Positions 39,741-49,492 of a stretch of 64,000 nt of DNA are shown one piece after another (position 1 is the first letter of the stretch; the number at the start of each line of letters is the position of its first letter). The notes beneath the pieces were generated by a model, which was given only the letters and a program-made list of their open reading frames with translations, had not been told where the DNA came from and did not search any database. This stretch comes from a virus. The position numbers and the translations under genes are program-made. The stretch spans positions 1 to 64,000 of the IMG/VR virus record IMGVR_UViG_3300046002_004363; one strand, 5' to 3'.

Positions 39741-42182
39741 TTATCTAGGGTCAAAAGAACTTAAGTCAAACCCATTAAGACTATCTTCATTACTCTCGAA
39801 TGACACCGCAGGTAAATCTTTTTTACGTTGCTCTATCATCTTAGATTGCTGTGTAGCTTGTAATTTTGTTCTCTCGTCTTTTCTATCCTCCTTCATTTGT
39901 TCTTTGGTCTTCATACCATCAACCTCAATCCCCTTAAGTTGCATTTGGTATCCAAACTCTTTCTCCATAAGCATAAGCTTCATTTCAACTTCAGCCTTCA
40001 TCTTCTCTATCTCGGCAGCTACTCTTGCTTGCTCTACCATCGCTTTACTTTGACCTTCTAATTGAATTAACTGAGCCTTGCCTTCTGAAGCAGCTTGAGC
40101 AGATTGCATATTACCTTGAGTTTGAGCATTAATTTCTTGCATTTTTTGCTCTTGTCTCTCCTTCATTCTCTTCTCCTTCTTAATTGAAAGGTATTTAGAT
40201 GCTAAGGATAAATTCTTAATACCAAGAATAGCATACTTATCTTCTACACCAAGATTTCCTTGTTGAATTTCAAATGTAATATCCCCTTCTAATTTAGCTC
40301 TTTCTTCTTCGTCAGGTGTTAATTCGATGTTTATAGCAAAGTCGTGGATATACATATTCTTAATCTTATCCAACGCAGTAACATTGTTAGCTGATATTTT
40401 ATTTATCAAGTCTTGTTTGGTCTCAGAGAATTGTAATACGTCTGCAATACGAATTGTAATGCATTTAGCTAACTCTCTTGTAACAAACATACTGCCTGCT
40501 AATATGTGTCTTGTCGCTACATTTGAAGAATACGCTGCCATCTTTTGAATACCAACTAAACTATTCTTATCAGGATTACTTGCATCAATAGCTTGATTAA
40601 TTCCTGTTACAGATGCAATCATATCCATAGATATTTGAATTGAATCCCATAATGAACTAATCTTATCTTGACCTGATGAATGTCTAATCTCTTGAATAGG
40701 CACTTTAGCATTGTTAAATTCACCGCCTACATTAGAACTTCTACCGATAACAGAACCTGTTTGGAAGTACATATTCATAGCGTCTTCTACGGTGTATTTA
40801 TTTCCACCACCAAGATTAATACCTACTAGCCCATCAACATCAATGTATTGACCATCAGGAACAACTCTTTGTTTTATTTGTTGTAGCTTTAACCAAGACA
40901 TCTGAATGTCATCTGCAAATGGTATCATTCTGTTCACAGTTGAGTCTATATGTCCTTTATACATTTTAGGAGCAATACCAATGTAGTTAGGCTGTACTTT
41001 GTTTAAGTTTGATTTCTCCTTAACCATATTCTTACAAACCTCCCACTTTAATAAGATATTTGTTCCTAGTACTAAAATACCTTCGAACCACACCTCTTCA
41101 ATCTTAGTTAATTTCTCAAAGTCGGCATCACCTGTTCCTTTATATACAAAGTCATTATCTTTTGCGATAACTTTTAATCCACCCTTTGAATTCTTCTTCT
41201 TCTTCCAAACTTTCTCTCTTGAGGTTTTGTAATTAAAGTACAATAAGCCTAATTTACCATCTAATACATCTTGAGATTGACCATTAAGGTTCAATTCATA
41301 ATAGTTATTCCAAGATGAAGATATGCTTTGTAGTCTTTGTTTTTGCTCATCAGTTAGATTTGGAAATTCCTTATAAACTTCTGATAAATTTGTATTCTTG
41401 TATTCTCCGTAGTAGAAGCAATCTTGAAAGTAAGGGTCTTCTGTGTACGACCAAATTAAGTTTGCAGGGTCAACATATTCAATCTTAATTCCGTCTCCAG
41501 GAACGAATCTATGTTTTCCAAAACCAACACCAATCTCGATTATATCCTTCTCTATTTTTCTTCTTGTAATTTCGTTGTAGTTATTCTCTTTAAATACCGT
41601 TTCAACAGCTATCTCTACAGCTTGTTCAATTGGTGGCTTAAATTCAAACTCCATCTTAATATCTATCTCATCTTCACTTTCTGGTATTTGATCTAAAGGA
41701 ACAGAAGTTACTTCAATCCCAACATCATTCTTTATTTTTTGAGCTAACTCCTTCCCAATCATATCTGTCTTAAGATTCTCTCTCTTCTTTGATTTTTCTT
41801 CAACAGATGTAGGGTCTACTGCAATAGCATTAATAGAGAATTCTCTCTGAGCCATTCCATTAGCAATTATATCTACATACTTAGGGATAACTGGTATAAC
41901 CTTCCAATCTAAATTCAAATAAGACATATCTCCATTAACAGCGAAGTACTCCTTATATCTTGCAACACTCTGCAATCCATTAGCATACATTCTTCTCTTG
42001 TGAAATTCATCTCTTTGTTGATAATACTTACAGGTAGAGCTTTCTCTTTTAAACCATTCTGCTTGAATACTTTCGCCAACTTGTAATCCATAATCTTTTC
42101 CCTTTTGAACCTCAAATGGTACATTTTGATTTGGAAAACTTCTGTAAGGAATGGAAATACCTTCCGCTTTCTTCTTTATCAT
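39741..42182 (-). CDS. Portal protein
   Basis: The product has 813 residues. The stem-and-clip portion with long helices and the acidic C-terminal tail (KLMLMEKEFGYQMQLKGIEVDG, KDERTKLQATQQSKM) are portal-like. The region RMIPFADDIQMSWLKLQQIKQRVVPDG and the following ITGINQAIDASNPDKNSL are typical of the crAss-like portal family. It follows the terminase gene by eight bases, the standard order in tailed phages. The length is at the upper end for the group. Confidence 0.8.
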   Translation of the reverse strand: MIKKKAEGISIPYRSFPNQNVPFEVQKGKDYGLQVGESIQAEWFKRESSTCKYYQQRDEFHKRRMYANGLQSVARYKEYFAVNGDMSYLNLDWKVIPVIPKYVDIIANGMAQREFSINAIAVDPTSVEEKSKKRENLKTDMIGKELAQKIKNDVGIEVTSVPLDQIPESEDEIDIKMEFEFKPPIEQAVEIAVETVFKENNYNEITRRKIEKDIIEIGVGFGKHRFVPGDGIKIEYVDPANLIWSYTEDPYFQDCFYYGEYKNTNLSEVYKEFPNLTDEQKQRLQSISSSWNNYYELNLNGQSQDVLDGKLGLLYFNYKTSREKVWKKKKNSKGGLKVIAKDNDFVYKGTGDADFEKLTKIEEVWFEGILVLGTNILLKWEVCKNMVKEKSNLNKVQPNYIGIAPKMYKGHIDSTVNRMIPFADDIQMSWLKLQQIKQRVVPDGQYIDVDGLVGINLGGGNKYTVEDAMNMYFQTGSVIGRSSNVGGEFNNAKVPIQEIRHSSGQDKISSLWDSIQISMDMIASVTGINQAIDASNPDKNSLVGIQKMAAYSSNVATRHILAGSMFVTRELAKCITIRIADVLQFSETKQDLINKISANNVTALDKIKNMYIHDFAINIELTPDEEERAKLEGDITFEIQQGNLGVEDKYAILGIKNLSLASKYLSIKKEKRMKERQEQKMQEINAQTQGNMQSAQAASEGKAQLIQLEGQSKAMVEQARVAAEIEKMKAEVEMKLMLMEKEFGYQMQLKGIEVDGMKTKEQMKEDRKDERTKLQATQQSKMIEQRKKDLPAVSFESNEDSLNGFDLSSFDPR

Positions 42183-42190
42183 TTTTTACT

Positions 42191-44821
42191 TTATTTATTA
42201 TAAGTCTTAAAATTTATAACTATATCCTCAGTCACCTTCTGTGCTGGAGCATACATTTTTCTATTTACTGCCATTATAGCTAAACCAGAACTAATAGAGG
42301 CATCAAACTTTGTTCTATTATTAATATCAAACTTAATCCAATCCTTTAGTGTGTCATTAAACACTATATTCTGAGGCACTTCATCGTCATCTGCATTACT
42401 ACCAACGTATTTCTCTATGTAAGATTCAATAGCTGTTGCGTGCATTTGCTTAACATCTTCAGAGGAGTTAGGCATACCTCCTAATTCTTTCTCTGTTGGT
42501 GAAAGCCTATTTTCAGCCTTATCAAAACGAGTTATACTAAAACCTCTATACCCTCTATTCTTAAAGTGATATAATAAACGTGGCTTATTATTCTCTGCTA
42601 ATATAGGCATACCATAAAATACACACGCCATTAATACATCTTCAAAGAATATCTCTGCGGTTTTTGGTCTTGCTACATACTCTAAAAAGAACGTATGATT
42701 AGGTGCATTAGAAAAACTAAATCCCGTTAGTCCGTGTAAAGCTCCCTTTGAAGCTCTATTGGTATCTTCATCGTAAGAACCATCTTTTCTAACACCTTCT
42801 ACTGTTCCTGATATATCGTATGTATCACAACCGAAAGCCCCTATATCTCCATTTAATGGGTATTTTGAGTGTCCTCCTGGACCACTTTTTGTCTCAAATT
42901 TATTCCTCATCTCCTCTGGAGGTATCCAAGATAGCTTAAATCTTCCTTTCTCATTAGGGTGGAAATCAACTATTGTATCTTTAATACCATCTCTCCATTG
43001 GAAATTACCAACCGCAATTTTGCTATCAGCATCGTGGTCTTCATTTATCTTTATTTGGTCTATTATCTTTTCTATGTTAAAGGTAGATTGCAACAACTCA
43101 TCTCTAAATGCTTCATCTATAGTCATAGGGAATGCTCTTAATTCCTCATTATAAGAAATGTCGCTTTCCTTTCTCTTACTACTTCTCTTCGCCTCTAAGA
43201 ATTGAACACTACCAATAGTCTTCTTATCACCATACACATTGTAGTAAAAACTACCCTTCTCTATAACTTCGTGGCAAACACCATATTTATCTGTGAATTC
43301 CTCCATATTCTTATGAGCTGGAAGAAAGTACGAGTACAACCCTGATGGTGTTCTACCTGTAATCTTATTTCTCTTCTTAATACTTGATGACTTGTATAGT
43401 TTGAAGAATTCTTCTCCACCCTTATTCATCGCATTAACGGTTGAGCCTATAAATGCCTTCCCTACAATTTTACCACCTGTATCGAATGTTGGTGATACTT
43501 GACCCCAATGCTTCTCGAAGTTAGCAGGCTTTTCCCACTTAGATGCCTCATCTCCAAGATATCTAAACATCTTTTGACCATCATAAGCTGAATCCTTTGT
43601 TGGTAAGAAGTCTACTAACGTATTTAAGTAATCATCTGTATTTGTATCTCTATTCTTCTTAGATAACTTACTCTTGTCTTGCGGTCTTGCAAAATCTAAG
43701 GCTTTCTTTGAATCTTCAATACCCCTTACAATAGGTTTAAAGAAGAATGGTAAATTAAGGAATGCATAACTAAACTTAGAGAATGCCTTTGCAGCATCAT
43801 CATTAGTTTTTGATGTCATACCTATTCTTGCATTTGAAGTTGAGGTTGCATCATTAAGTAGTTGACATATAATTTGATAGGTATAACCTGTACGTCTTGA
43901 TTTTACAAATAACTCACCTAAACATCGAGGGTCTACAATACAAGCCTCTGTGAAATAAAACATATCTCTTTGGGCTGTCCTGAAGTCCATATATCCACCT
44001 GAATCTTCCATCTTTACCCATTGAAGTGCAAAGTAATGACTACCAGTTAGATACTGAGGTTTTCCATTATTCATAAACCAGATACCCTCTCTTCTTCTCC
44101 TAAATTCCTCTATAATGTATTCAGTGTATGCTTCTGCGTTTTCTTGAGATAAACCACTTGGCACATCTAATCTTCTCCAATATTGATCTTCCTTCTTCTT
44201 ATCCCAGAATAATATATCTTTTCTGTAAGGTACTTTTGGTAGAGTTATATTTAAACCACTAAGGTTTATTACCTCACCCCTTGTACCATTAGGGTCTAAT
44301 ATGATTGAATCATTTTCTTCATCATACCATTCTTTATAATAGTTCTTTCTTGGTAAAAACTCTCCACAAGCAAACTTCTCAGGATACCCTCTCTTAAACT
44401 CATTCTCCTTAAGATTAATTTTATCAGCATCTATTTGAAGTCTTAATTCAATAAGTGATGAATCAATTTCTACAATCGCTTGATGAATTGATGGTTTAAC
44501 TGAAATAGCTAAGTGGTGTTTTGAAGGATCTAAATCATCGTAGTCAATCTTTGAACGTAAAGCGTCTCTAAGGACTCCTAAGGCAATATCTCCAGCCTTA
44601 ACAAGTCTTACTACATATTTCTTAAATTTATCCTCAGAAGGAGCGTTTGTGCTGTTTTGCCATCTAAGTAGTAATTCCTTACCATACTTAAATGAATCAA
44701 CCTTAGCCTTTACAATAGTCTTTACCTTGTCAGGTTCAATTAAAGACATATCAGTGCTATACTCTAATCCTTCGATTACAGTTTCAACAGCTATCTCTAT
44801 ATCTTTACTTAATCCTATCAT
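42191..44821 (-). CDS. terL: Terminase large subunit
   Basis: The product has 876 residues. The ATPase part has a Walker A variant in LFVKSRRTGYTYQIICQLL (near residues 303-321) and a Walker B acidic pair in MFRYLGDEASKW. The C-terminal RNase-H-like nuclease begins at DIGAFGCDTYDISG, which supplies its first Asp. It is longer than most (500-700) but the crAss-like terminases are also large. It drives DNA packaging into the prohead at the portal encoded next. Confidence 0.85.
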   Translation of the reverse strand: MIGLSKDIEIAVETVIEGLEYSTDMSLIEPDKVKTIVKAKVDSFKYGKELLLRWQNSTNAPSEDKFKKYVVRLVKAGDIALGVLRDALRSKIDYDDLDPSKHHLAISVKPSIHQAIVEIDSSLIELRLQIDADKINLKENEFKRGYPEKFACGEFLPRKNYYKEWYDEENDSIILDPNGTRGEVINLSGLNITLPKVPYRKDILFWDKKKEDQYWRRLDVPSGLSQENAEAYTEYIIEEFRRRREGIWFMNNGKPQYLTGSHYFALQWVKMEDSGGYMDFRTAQRDMFYFTEACIVDPRCLGELFVKSRRTGYTYQIICQLLNDATSTSNARIGMTSKTNDDAAKAFSKFSYAFLNLPFFFKPIVRGIEDSKKALDFARPQDKSKLSKKNRDTNTDDYLNTLVDFLPTKDSAYDGQKMFRYLGDEASKWEKPANFEKHWGQVSPTFDTGGKIVGKAFIGSTVNAMNKGGEEFFKLYKSSSIKKRNKITGRTPSGLYSYFLPAHKNMEEFTDKYGVCHEVIEKGSFYYNVYGDKKTIGSVQFLEAKRSSKRKESDISYNEELRAFPMTIDEAFRDELLQSTFNIEKIIDQIKINEDHDADSKIAVGNFQWRDGIKDTIVDFHPNEKGRFKLSWIPPEEMRNKFETKSGPGGHSKYPLNGDIGAFGCDTYDISGTVEGVRKDGSYDEDTNRASKGALHGLTGFSFSNAPNHTFFLEYVARPKTAEIFFEDVLMACVFYGMPILAENNKPRLLYHFKNRGYRGFSITRFDKAENRLSPTEKELGGMPNSSEDVKQMHATAIESYIEKYVGSNADDDEVPQNIVFNDTLKDWIKFDINNRTKFDASISSGLAIMAVNRKMYAPAQKVTEDIVINFKTYNK

Positions 44822-45360
44822 AAATGCAATATAATTCTATTTTGATTAATCATATATAACTTCTCGTCAAATATCTTGAACTCGTATTCTGAATCTTTCT
44901 TAACGCCAATCAACGAACCTTCGTTTAGATTAGTCATATCTTTATTCTTATACTTTAAGATACATATTTGTTCATTCTCTTTATGTCCTTCATACTTATC
45001 ATTGATAGTTGTAGGCTCTATAAAACAAAATGGAGGTAATGCAATTTTATCATCACCCTTTATAACCATATAAGCTAATTCCTTCTCAACATAAAATAAG
45101 TCATCTTTAATATGATATTTACTCTCCAAAGGAAACCCTTGATTATTATATTGAATCCTAAATGTATTGTGATGTACAACTATTGTATCTCCAATTTCTA
45201 CATCCCCTTCATAACCAATAGGTGTTGATACTACTTCTGCTAATCTTTGTGTGAAGTTGTGGTCCTCAACAGATATATTTAAAATTAATCCATTAGATGA
45301 ATTATTAGAATACCTCTCTTTATTGAAAGGTCTAACTATAAAATAATGTGGACTTCTCAT
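44818..45360 (-). CDS. GroES (Cpn10)-like beta-barrel protein
   Basis: The product has 180 residues. The N-terminal 100 residues match the Cpn10 layout: YFIVRPFNKERY, GLILNISVED, FTQRLAEVVSTPIG, and VEIGDTIVVHHNTFR. The C-terminal portion adds a second beta region. It overlaps the terminase start by four bases. Phage co-chaperonins can differ strongly from the host protein. It is not the protein at 51414, so the phage has two GroES-like genes. The role could be capsid folding or a structural barrel. Confidence 0.5.
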   Translation of the reverse strand: MRSPHYFIVRPFNKERYSNNSSNGLILNISVEDHNFTQRLAEVVSTPIGYEGDVEIGDTIVVHHNTFRIQYNNQGFPLESKYHIKDDLFYVEKELAYMVIKGDDKIALPPFCFIEPTTINDKYEGHKENEQICILKYKNKDMTNLNEGSLIGVKKDSEYEFKIFDEKLYMINQNRIILHL

Positions 45361-45364
45361 AAGA

Positions 45365-45589
45365 CTATAATTGCGTATAGTATTCGATATGAATTACATT
45401 GCTTAAATTAAAAGACTTCCATATAGCTTTTACATCGCTATCTATTTCCTTTACATAGATGTCAAAGAACATATCTTCCTTTATTATATCTGAAACTACT
45501 CCAGAGCCACCAAATACATTACTGTTCACTTGGTAGTGCATAATATTGTTATTATCCATTTTAACGGATATCTTTCTTACTAAATTCAT
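45365..45589 (-). CDS. Small hypothetical protein before the GroES-like gene
   Basis: The product has 74 residues with beta-rich pattern (MHYQVNSNVFGGSGVVSDII, MFFDIYVKEID). It has a promoter 25 bases upstream and is the first gene of the terminase-portal transcript. The family is not recognised. Confidence 0.55.
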   Translation of the reverse strand: MNLVRKISVKMDNNNIMHYQVNSNVFGGSGVVSDIIKEDMFFDIYVKEIDSDVKAIWKSFNLSNVIHIEYYTQL

Positions 45590-45613
45590 ATTAAATTAAA
45601 TTAAAAATATATG

Positions 45614-45621
45614 CAAAGATA
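45614..45621 (-). promoter_or_regulatory. Promoter of the terminase-portal transcript
   Basis: TATCTTTG followed by CATATA, 25 bases before the ATG at 45589. Confidence 0.65.
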
Positions 45622-45622
45622 A

Positions 45623-46183
45623 TTAAAATATAGGGATACCGATTCCTAATGAAATATAAGGCTTTAACGTTTGTGTTTCATATCCAACACCTCCCTTTAA
45701 TAATATCTTATTCTTTATGTTCCAATCAATTCCTAAATTCAATTGATTGTTTGTATTGTACGATGCCGAAACAAAAGCCTTACTCCTATCTCTGTATTTT
45801 GTAATTGTGGTTTCTCTTATTGTATCGTTAACTTCTACCTCTGAACAGAAATCTAACAATTCCCCAGTTGTTGTGATATGGGCAATACCTTTAACTCTCT
45901 TGCCTTCTATCGGTTGGTTGTATACTTTTGCTGTAATTGACGTTGTGTCTGGTTTATCTAAATACACTAAAGACGTATCAGTTTTTCTTATATACACAGT
46001 CTTGTACTTAGTAACAATATTATTGTCTTTTACCCTTAAAGTATCTGTTATCTTTATTATTTTATCTTTGTATGTTATTGTTTCAGAGACACCTCTATAT
46101 TCACAGAAATGCAATACAGAAAAAGCCATTACAACCCCAATAGCTATAAATATAACTCGATTTAATATTTTAGAATAAATCAT
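45623..46183 (-). CDS. Membrane-anchored beta-rich protein, spanin-like candidate (DUF6808-like)
   Basis: The product has 186 residues. A short basic start and one membrane segment (VIFIAIGVVMAFSVLHF, residues 10-26) anchor it in the inner membrane. The rest is periplasmic in layout with repeated beta strands and a Tyr/Gly-rich C-terminal barrel-like end (GGVGYETQTLKPYISLGIGIPIF). Such proteins in Bacteroidota phages lie near lysis genes and could act as single-protein spanins. This is inferred from layout and neighbours. Confidence 0.45.
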   Translation of the reverse strand: MIYSKILNRVIFIAIGVVMAFSVLHFCEYRGVSETITYKDKIIKITDTLRVKDNNIVTKYKTVYIRKTDTSLVYLDKPDTTSITAKVYNQPIEGKRVKGIAHITTTGELLDFCSEVEVNDTIRETTITKYRDRSKAFVSASYNTNNQLNLGIDWNIKNKILLKGGVGYETQTLKPYISLGIGIPIF

Positions 46184-47378
46184 CGTTTAAAAAATTTGAT
46201 ATTGATTCAGATATTGTTCCATCACATAATTCTACTCCATTTGTAATTACGTCTGGATATAGAGTAACTTTTACATCTATAGGTCTTTCCCCAATAGTAG
46301 TGCTAAGAGAAGAAAAATTAAATGGAAACGTAATATAGTTACTAGTTAATGAAACATTTGTATTATATATATCTGTTCTTGTTTTCTTAATTTCAGCACC
46401 TGATTCAAACTCAATAAATACCGAAGCAACCTTAACATTGCTTGTTGTATTCTTGAATATAGGATCATTAAACTTTACTCTTATAGAGTTTATTGGACTT
46501 GTAACATCATATACATAGTTTTGACCGTCTGAAAAATAAGTGGTATTTGTTAATGAATCTCTAAGCTCAATATGATTTGCATACGGTCTATTGTAGTATT
46601 GCGAGTTAATTGTATATACACCATCGCTTGATTCAATAGATATGTTATCTCCATCTGCTAATTCTTGAATTTCAATAGTAGGTATGTCTGATAAATAAGC
46701 AATCGTACCAGATGCATTTTGGAATGTAGCTGTTCTTGCAGTTGTTAGACCTGCTGGTTTTTGAATTGAGAATTTATCGTTTGTAGAGTTATTGTTTCTT
46801 AATGTAATGTATCCACTTCCAGCTTCAAGTATATTATTTAGTTGACGGTTTTGAAATATGAAAGTGTCTTTATCTGTAAATATCTTACCGTAACTAGTAT
46901 TTGTTTCATCATACAAGAATAAAGAACCTATTTTTGCGTCTTCCTGAGATACATTTCCTTGATTCAATACGTTATCTAAATCTTGTAGATTTGCATTAAT
47001 TATAGATGTAATATCTATTTCTGTAAAATCACCTGATACAACTTGAGTTTCATCAACGCCATAAGTATCGTTATTTTTTCTAAATATAAATGTTCTTCCA
47101 TTTAAAATTAAGAATACAATCTCATAATGTAATACAATAATTGGAGTTTCTGAATTGTTGAAATAATCCTCAGGAGTTGTTTCCTCTGAATCATTATCTA
47201 CAATTGTAGTTATCTTTAGATTACCTCCAGTCTCTGGATCTAACCCACTTACTATGTATTGTCTTAATGCTGATACTTGATAATTCTTTGTTTGGTCAAA
47301 GTTATCGTTATCACTTCCAATTATAATATCGTTATCTGATATTAAGTTATCTATTGTGTATGTCTTTATTCTTGCCAT
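46170..47378 (-). CDS. Tail appendage/fibre-like virion protein
   Basis: The product has 402 residues. The N terminus (RIKTYTIDNLISDNDIIIGSDND) looks like an attachment segment, and the rest has repeated short beta strands with Thr, Asn and Ile (TARTATFQNASGTIAYLSDI is typical of repeated fibre modules). It overlaps the spanin-like gene by 14 bases. The size and pattern suggest a fibre or fibre-attachment protein; the receptor is unknown. Confidence 0.5.
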   Translation of the reverse strand: MARIKTYTIDNLISDNDIIIGSDNDNFDQTKNYQVSALRQYIVSGLDPETGGNLKITTIVDNDSEETTPEDYFNNSETPIIVLHYEIVFLILNGRTFIFRKNNDTYGVDETQVVSGDFTEIDITSIINANLQDLDNVLNQGNVSQEDAKIGSLFLYDETNTSYGKIFTDKDTFIFQNRQLNNILEAGSGYITLRNNNSTNDKFSIQKPAGLTTARTATFQNASGTIAYLSDIPTIEIQELADGDNISIESSDGVYTINSQYYNRPYANHIELRDSLTNTTYFSDGQNYVYDVTSPINSIRVKFNDPIFKNTTSNVKVASVFIEFESGAEIKKTRTDIYNTNVSLTSNYITFPFNFSSLSTTIGERPIDVKVTLYPDVITNGVELCDGTISESISNFLNDDLF

Positions 47379-47385
47379 AGTTACT

Positions 47386-47850
47386 TTATTCTTTTATTTC
47401 AAAATGCATCCAATCGTAATTCTTCTCTCTACCTAACGATATAAATCCGTGTTTATAAAATATATCAATCATAGGTTTATATTCTGGTCTAGCAAATCTT
47501 GCTGTTTTTGACGTTTCTTTTAATTGGTTTCTACCAGGATCTAAATCAATCGAAATTCCCCAAGAATGAGTACTCCAGTCATCACCACCTCTCATCTTTC
47601 TAAAGTTAAAACAACCTCCAAATAAATCAATACCAAGATCAACTATTTTATTATAGCCATAAACTCTATGTATTTCATTAAATACAGCAAGGAATCTAGC
47701 GCCAACTAATTTATGGCATCTCATTTTAGTAACCTTTGTATCTGTATCCCAAGCTAATCGCATAGGGTACGGAAGATTAATAGTCATAAGATAACCTTCA
47801 CCAGTTACATTAGGTTTTCCGTATTTAGAAATTATCTCCTTTGTTGTCAT
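47386..47850 (-). CDS. M15-family peptidase endolysin (D-Ala-D-Ala carboxypeptidase-like)
   Basis: The product has 154 residues. The zinc-site pattern STHSWGISIDLDPGRN (His and Asp at residues about 93-99) and the C-terminal DWMHFEI (second His) match VanY/Ply500-type M15 peptidases. It should cut the peptide stems of peptidoglycan to lyse the cell. It lies next to two small membrane proteins that look like holins, giving a lysis cassette. There is no signal peptide, so a holin is needed. Confidence 0.8.
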   Translation of the reverse strand: MTTKEIISKYGKPNVTGEGYLMTINLPYPMRLAWDTDTKVTKMRCHKLVGARFLAVFNEIHRVYGYNKIVDLGIDLFGGCFNFRKMRGGDDWSTHSWGISIDLDPGRNQLKETSKTARFARPEYKPMIDIFYKHGFISLGREKNYDWMHFEIKE

Positions 47851-48004
47851 TCTTTTTATTCTTTAATAATTCTATGGTCTTCAATATGGTATAAATAATA
47901 GATACGCATAAAAGGAATATCTTTAATGTAGCTTCTACATTAGAAAAACTTACAGCCATAGCAAGCGAATTTAGTCCGTATATCTTCAAATCGTTAAGTG
48001 ACAT
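47825..48004 (-). CDS. Small membrane protein of the lysis cassette (59 aa)
   Basis: The frame runs from ATG at 48002-48004 to TAA at 47825-47827. The product (LNDLKIYGLNSLAMAVSFSNVEATL, then ILLCVSIIYTILKTIELL-like) has two hydrophobic stretches and a basic C terminus. It overlaps the M15 gene by 26 bases and the upstream holin-like gene by 11. Similar short proteins with the same beginning stand beside endolysins in Bacteroidota phages and may be holins or holin partners. Confidence 0.55.
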   Translation of the reverse strand: MSLNDLKIYGLNSLAMAVSFSNVEATLKIFLLCVSIIYTILKTIELLKNKKNDNKGDNF

Positions 48005-48200
48005 TATTGTTCTTTGCTTTAATTAAACGTTCTGCTATATTTGTAGCGCCTTCTACAGCTATATACATTGTAGCTACTATAGTCCAATTATCTGAATCAA
48101 CCTTACTAAAGAATAATGCAATTGAAGCAACAATAAATACTGTTAACTTTCTGCTTATCCATTTATTTAAGTAAAGGTCTATTTTTTCTTTTCTACTCAT
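47994..48200 (-). CDS. Holin-like membrane protein
   Basis: The product has 68 residues. A basic amphipathic start (SRKEKIDLYLNKWISRK) leads to hydrophobic segments (LTVFIVASIALFF and TIVATMYIAVEGATNIAERL) and a basic tail. Two membrane spans, small size and its place before the M15 endolysin suggest a class II holin. Confidence 0.6.
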   Translation of the reverse strand: MSRKEKIDLYLNKWISRKLTVFIVASIALFFSKVDSDNWTIVATMYIAVEGATNIAERLIKAKNNNVT

Positions 48201-48396
48201 CTATACAAGGCGTATATTCAATCCTTTCTAACTCATTTAATTGGTCGTGAATTGGCTGAAATGGTTCGTATGTAAGTGCGTCAAGACCTATAAACCATTT
48301 ATCTGCCCCATCTTTTATAAACTCTAACCTGCAAACACCATTTGTGTAACCATTTAAAGCATTGTATTGTTCTGTATTTGGATGTAAAACTATCAT
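48193..48396 (-). CDS. Small hypothetical protein
   Basis: The product has 67 residues with a beta-rich pattern (YTNGVCRLEFIKDGADKWFIGLD) and ends in CIDE. It overlaps the holin-like gene by eight bases. Similar short proteins accompany tail-fibre genes in other phages. No function is known. Confidence 0.6.
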   Translation of the reverse strand: MIVLHPNTEQYNALNGYTNGVCRLEFIKDGADKWFIGLDALTYEPFQPIHDQLNELERIEYTPCIDE

Positions 48397-48397
48397 A

Positions 48398-49198
48398 TTA
48401 AACTAAATTTGTCATATAAGTATTAATTGCATTGTATAAATTTGTGTTCAAAGTTGCATCACCTCCAGAAGTGACTAAAGAAGCTCCCATTCCATAAACG
48501 GAAATTGTGTGAGTTCCGTAAGTTGTTAATGACCTAAAAACTAATTGAGGTGTTGTAGTTAATGCTGAACTATTACTAGTTCCACTTACACTTAAATTTG
48601 TATTTTGAAAGACTCTTATTTGATTACTTGCAGGTCTGTTAATTGATTTCAAACCCGTTCCTGATAAAGCACCAATAGCATTACTTGTTGTTCCATTGTT
48701 GATGTTTTGAGGTAAAACTGCATCAAAAGTAAATCTATTCGATAAACTACCGCTCACACCATCGATAGTTCCTGTACCAGCAGTGTGTACCCAAGCAAAT
48801 CTACTCGCATCACTTAGTTTATATTCTACCCCATTAGTTGAAGGAATAAAGTTTGTTGAAATAGAACCAGTGCTAGTATTAGTAAATCCATTATTTGTAG
48901 CAAAAGTTAATGGATTGTTTAATGTAGATTGATATAATGTGGGAGTTTTCCAATTCAATGAAGCAAACGCATTTGTAGCACCCGTCCCAGTCGCAAAAAC
49001 ATAAAACACATCAAGTTTATCCCAAATGCCTCCTGCTTTTAAATCTAAAACTAACTGATTTTGTACAATTTGTTGTGCAGATGAAGGTATTGGATATCCA
49101 AGACTAGTAGCTCTATCTAATACAGCTTTGTAAGATGTGTCGTATTTAATACCAGAAGACCTATTAGCTCCTATTGCATTTGCTATTGCTATAAACAT
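48398..49198 (-). CDS. Tail fibre/receptor-binding protein candidate
   Basis: The product has 266 residues. A helical start (MFIAIANAIGANRSSGIKYD, KAVLDRATSLGYPIP) is followed by a Thr/Ser/Asn/Gly-rich beta domain resembling lectin-like modules (DVFYVFATGTGATNAFASLNW). The C terminus has a helix AINTYMTNLV. It lies just before lysis genes. It is the best candidate in this part for host recognition, though the call rests on composition. Confidence 0.5.
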   Translation of the reverse strand: MFIAIANAIGANRSSGIKYDTSYKAVLDRATSLGYPIPSSAQQIVQNQLVLDLKAGGIWDKLDVFYVFATGTGATNAFASLNWKTPTLYQSTLNNPLTFATNNGFTNTSTGSISTNFIPSTNGVEYKLSDASRFAWVHTAGTGTIDGVSGSLSNRFTFDAVLPQNINNGTTSNAIGALSGTGLKSINRPASNQIRVFQNTNLSVSGTSNSSALTTTPQLVFRSLTTYGTHTISVYGMGASLVTSGGDATLNTNLYNAINTYMTNLV

Positions 49199-49199
49199 A

Positions 49200-49466
49200 T
49201 TACCAAAGAGCTATGATGTTAGATGCTGTTGTTCCTGTTGAATAAACCCTAACTACCTGCACTGGTAAGAAACTACCATCTTGGAAGTTTGTAAAAGTTA
49301 CTTCATCTCCTCCGACAGTCAATACTTTTAAATTACCTTTCGTACCAACGTAAAGCACACAGCCTCTATTCGGTGTTCCTGCTTCTGAAGATAATGATGG
49401 AATATTAGCTGTATTACTTGGTGTTACAGCAGCAGCTCTATTTGCTTGTAATTTTTGATATGACAT
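49200..49466 (-). CDS. Small virion decoration-like protein
   Basis: The product has 88 residues, starting SYQKLQANRAAAVTPSNTANIP with a beta-rich end (GCVLYVGTKGNLKVLTVGGDEVTF). This pattern is common in small structural proteins of Bacteroidota and marine phages, likely spikes or decoration. It is two bases from the fibre gene. Confidence 0.55.
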   Translation of the reverse strand: MSYQKLQANRAAAVTPSNTANIPSLSSEAGTPNRGCVLYVGTKGNLKVLTVGGDEVTFTNFQDGSFLPVQVVRVYSTGTTASNIIALW

Positions 49467-49492
49467 TTTATTTTATATTTTTAAGTTATTAT

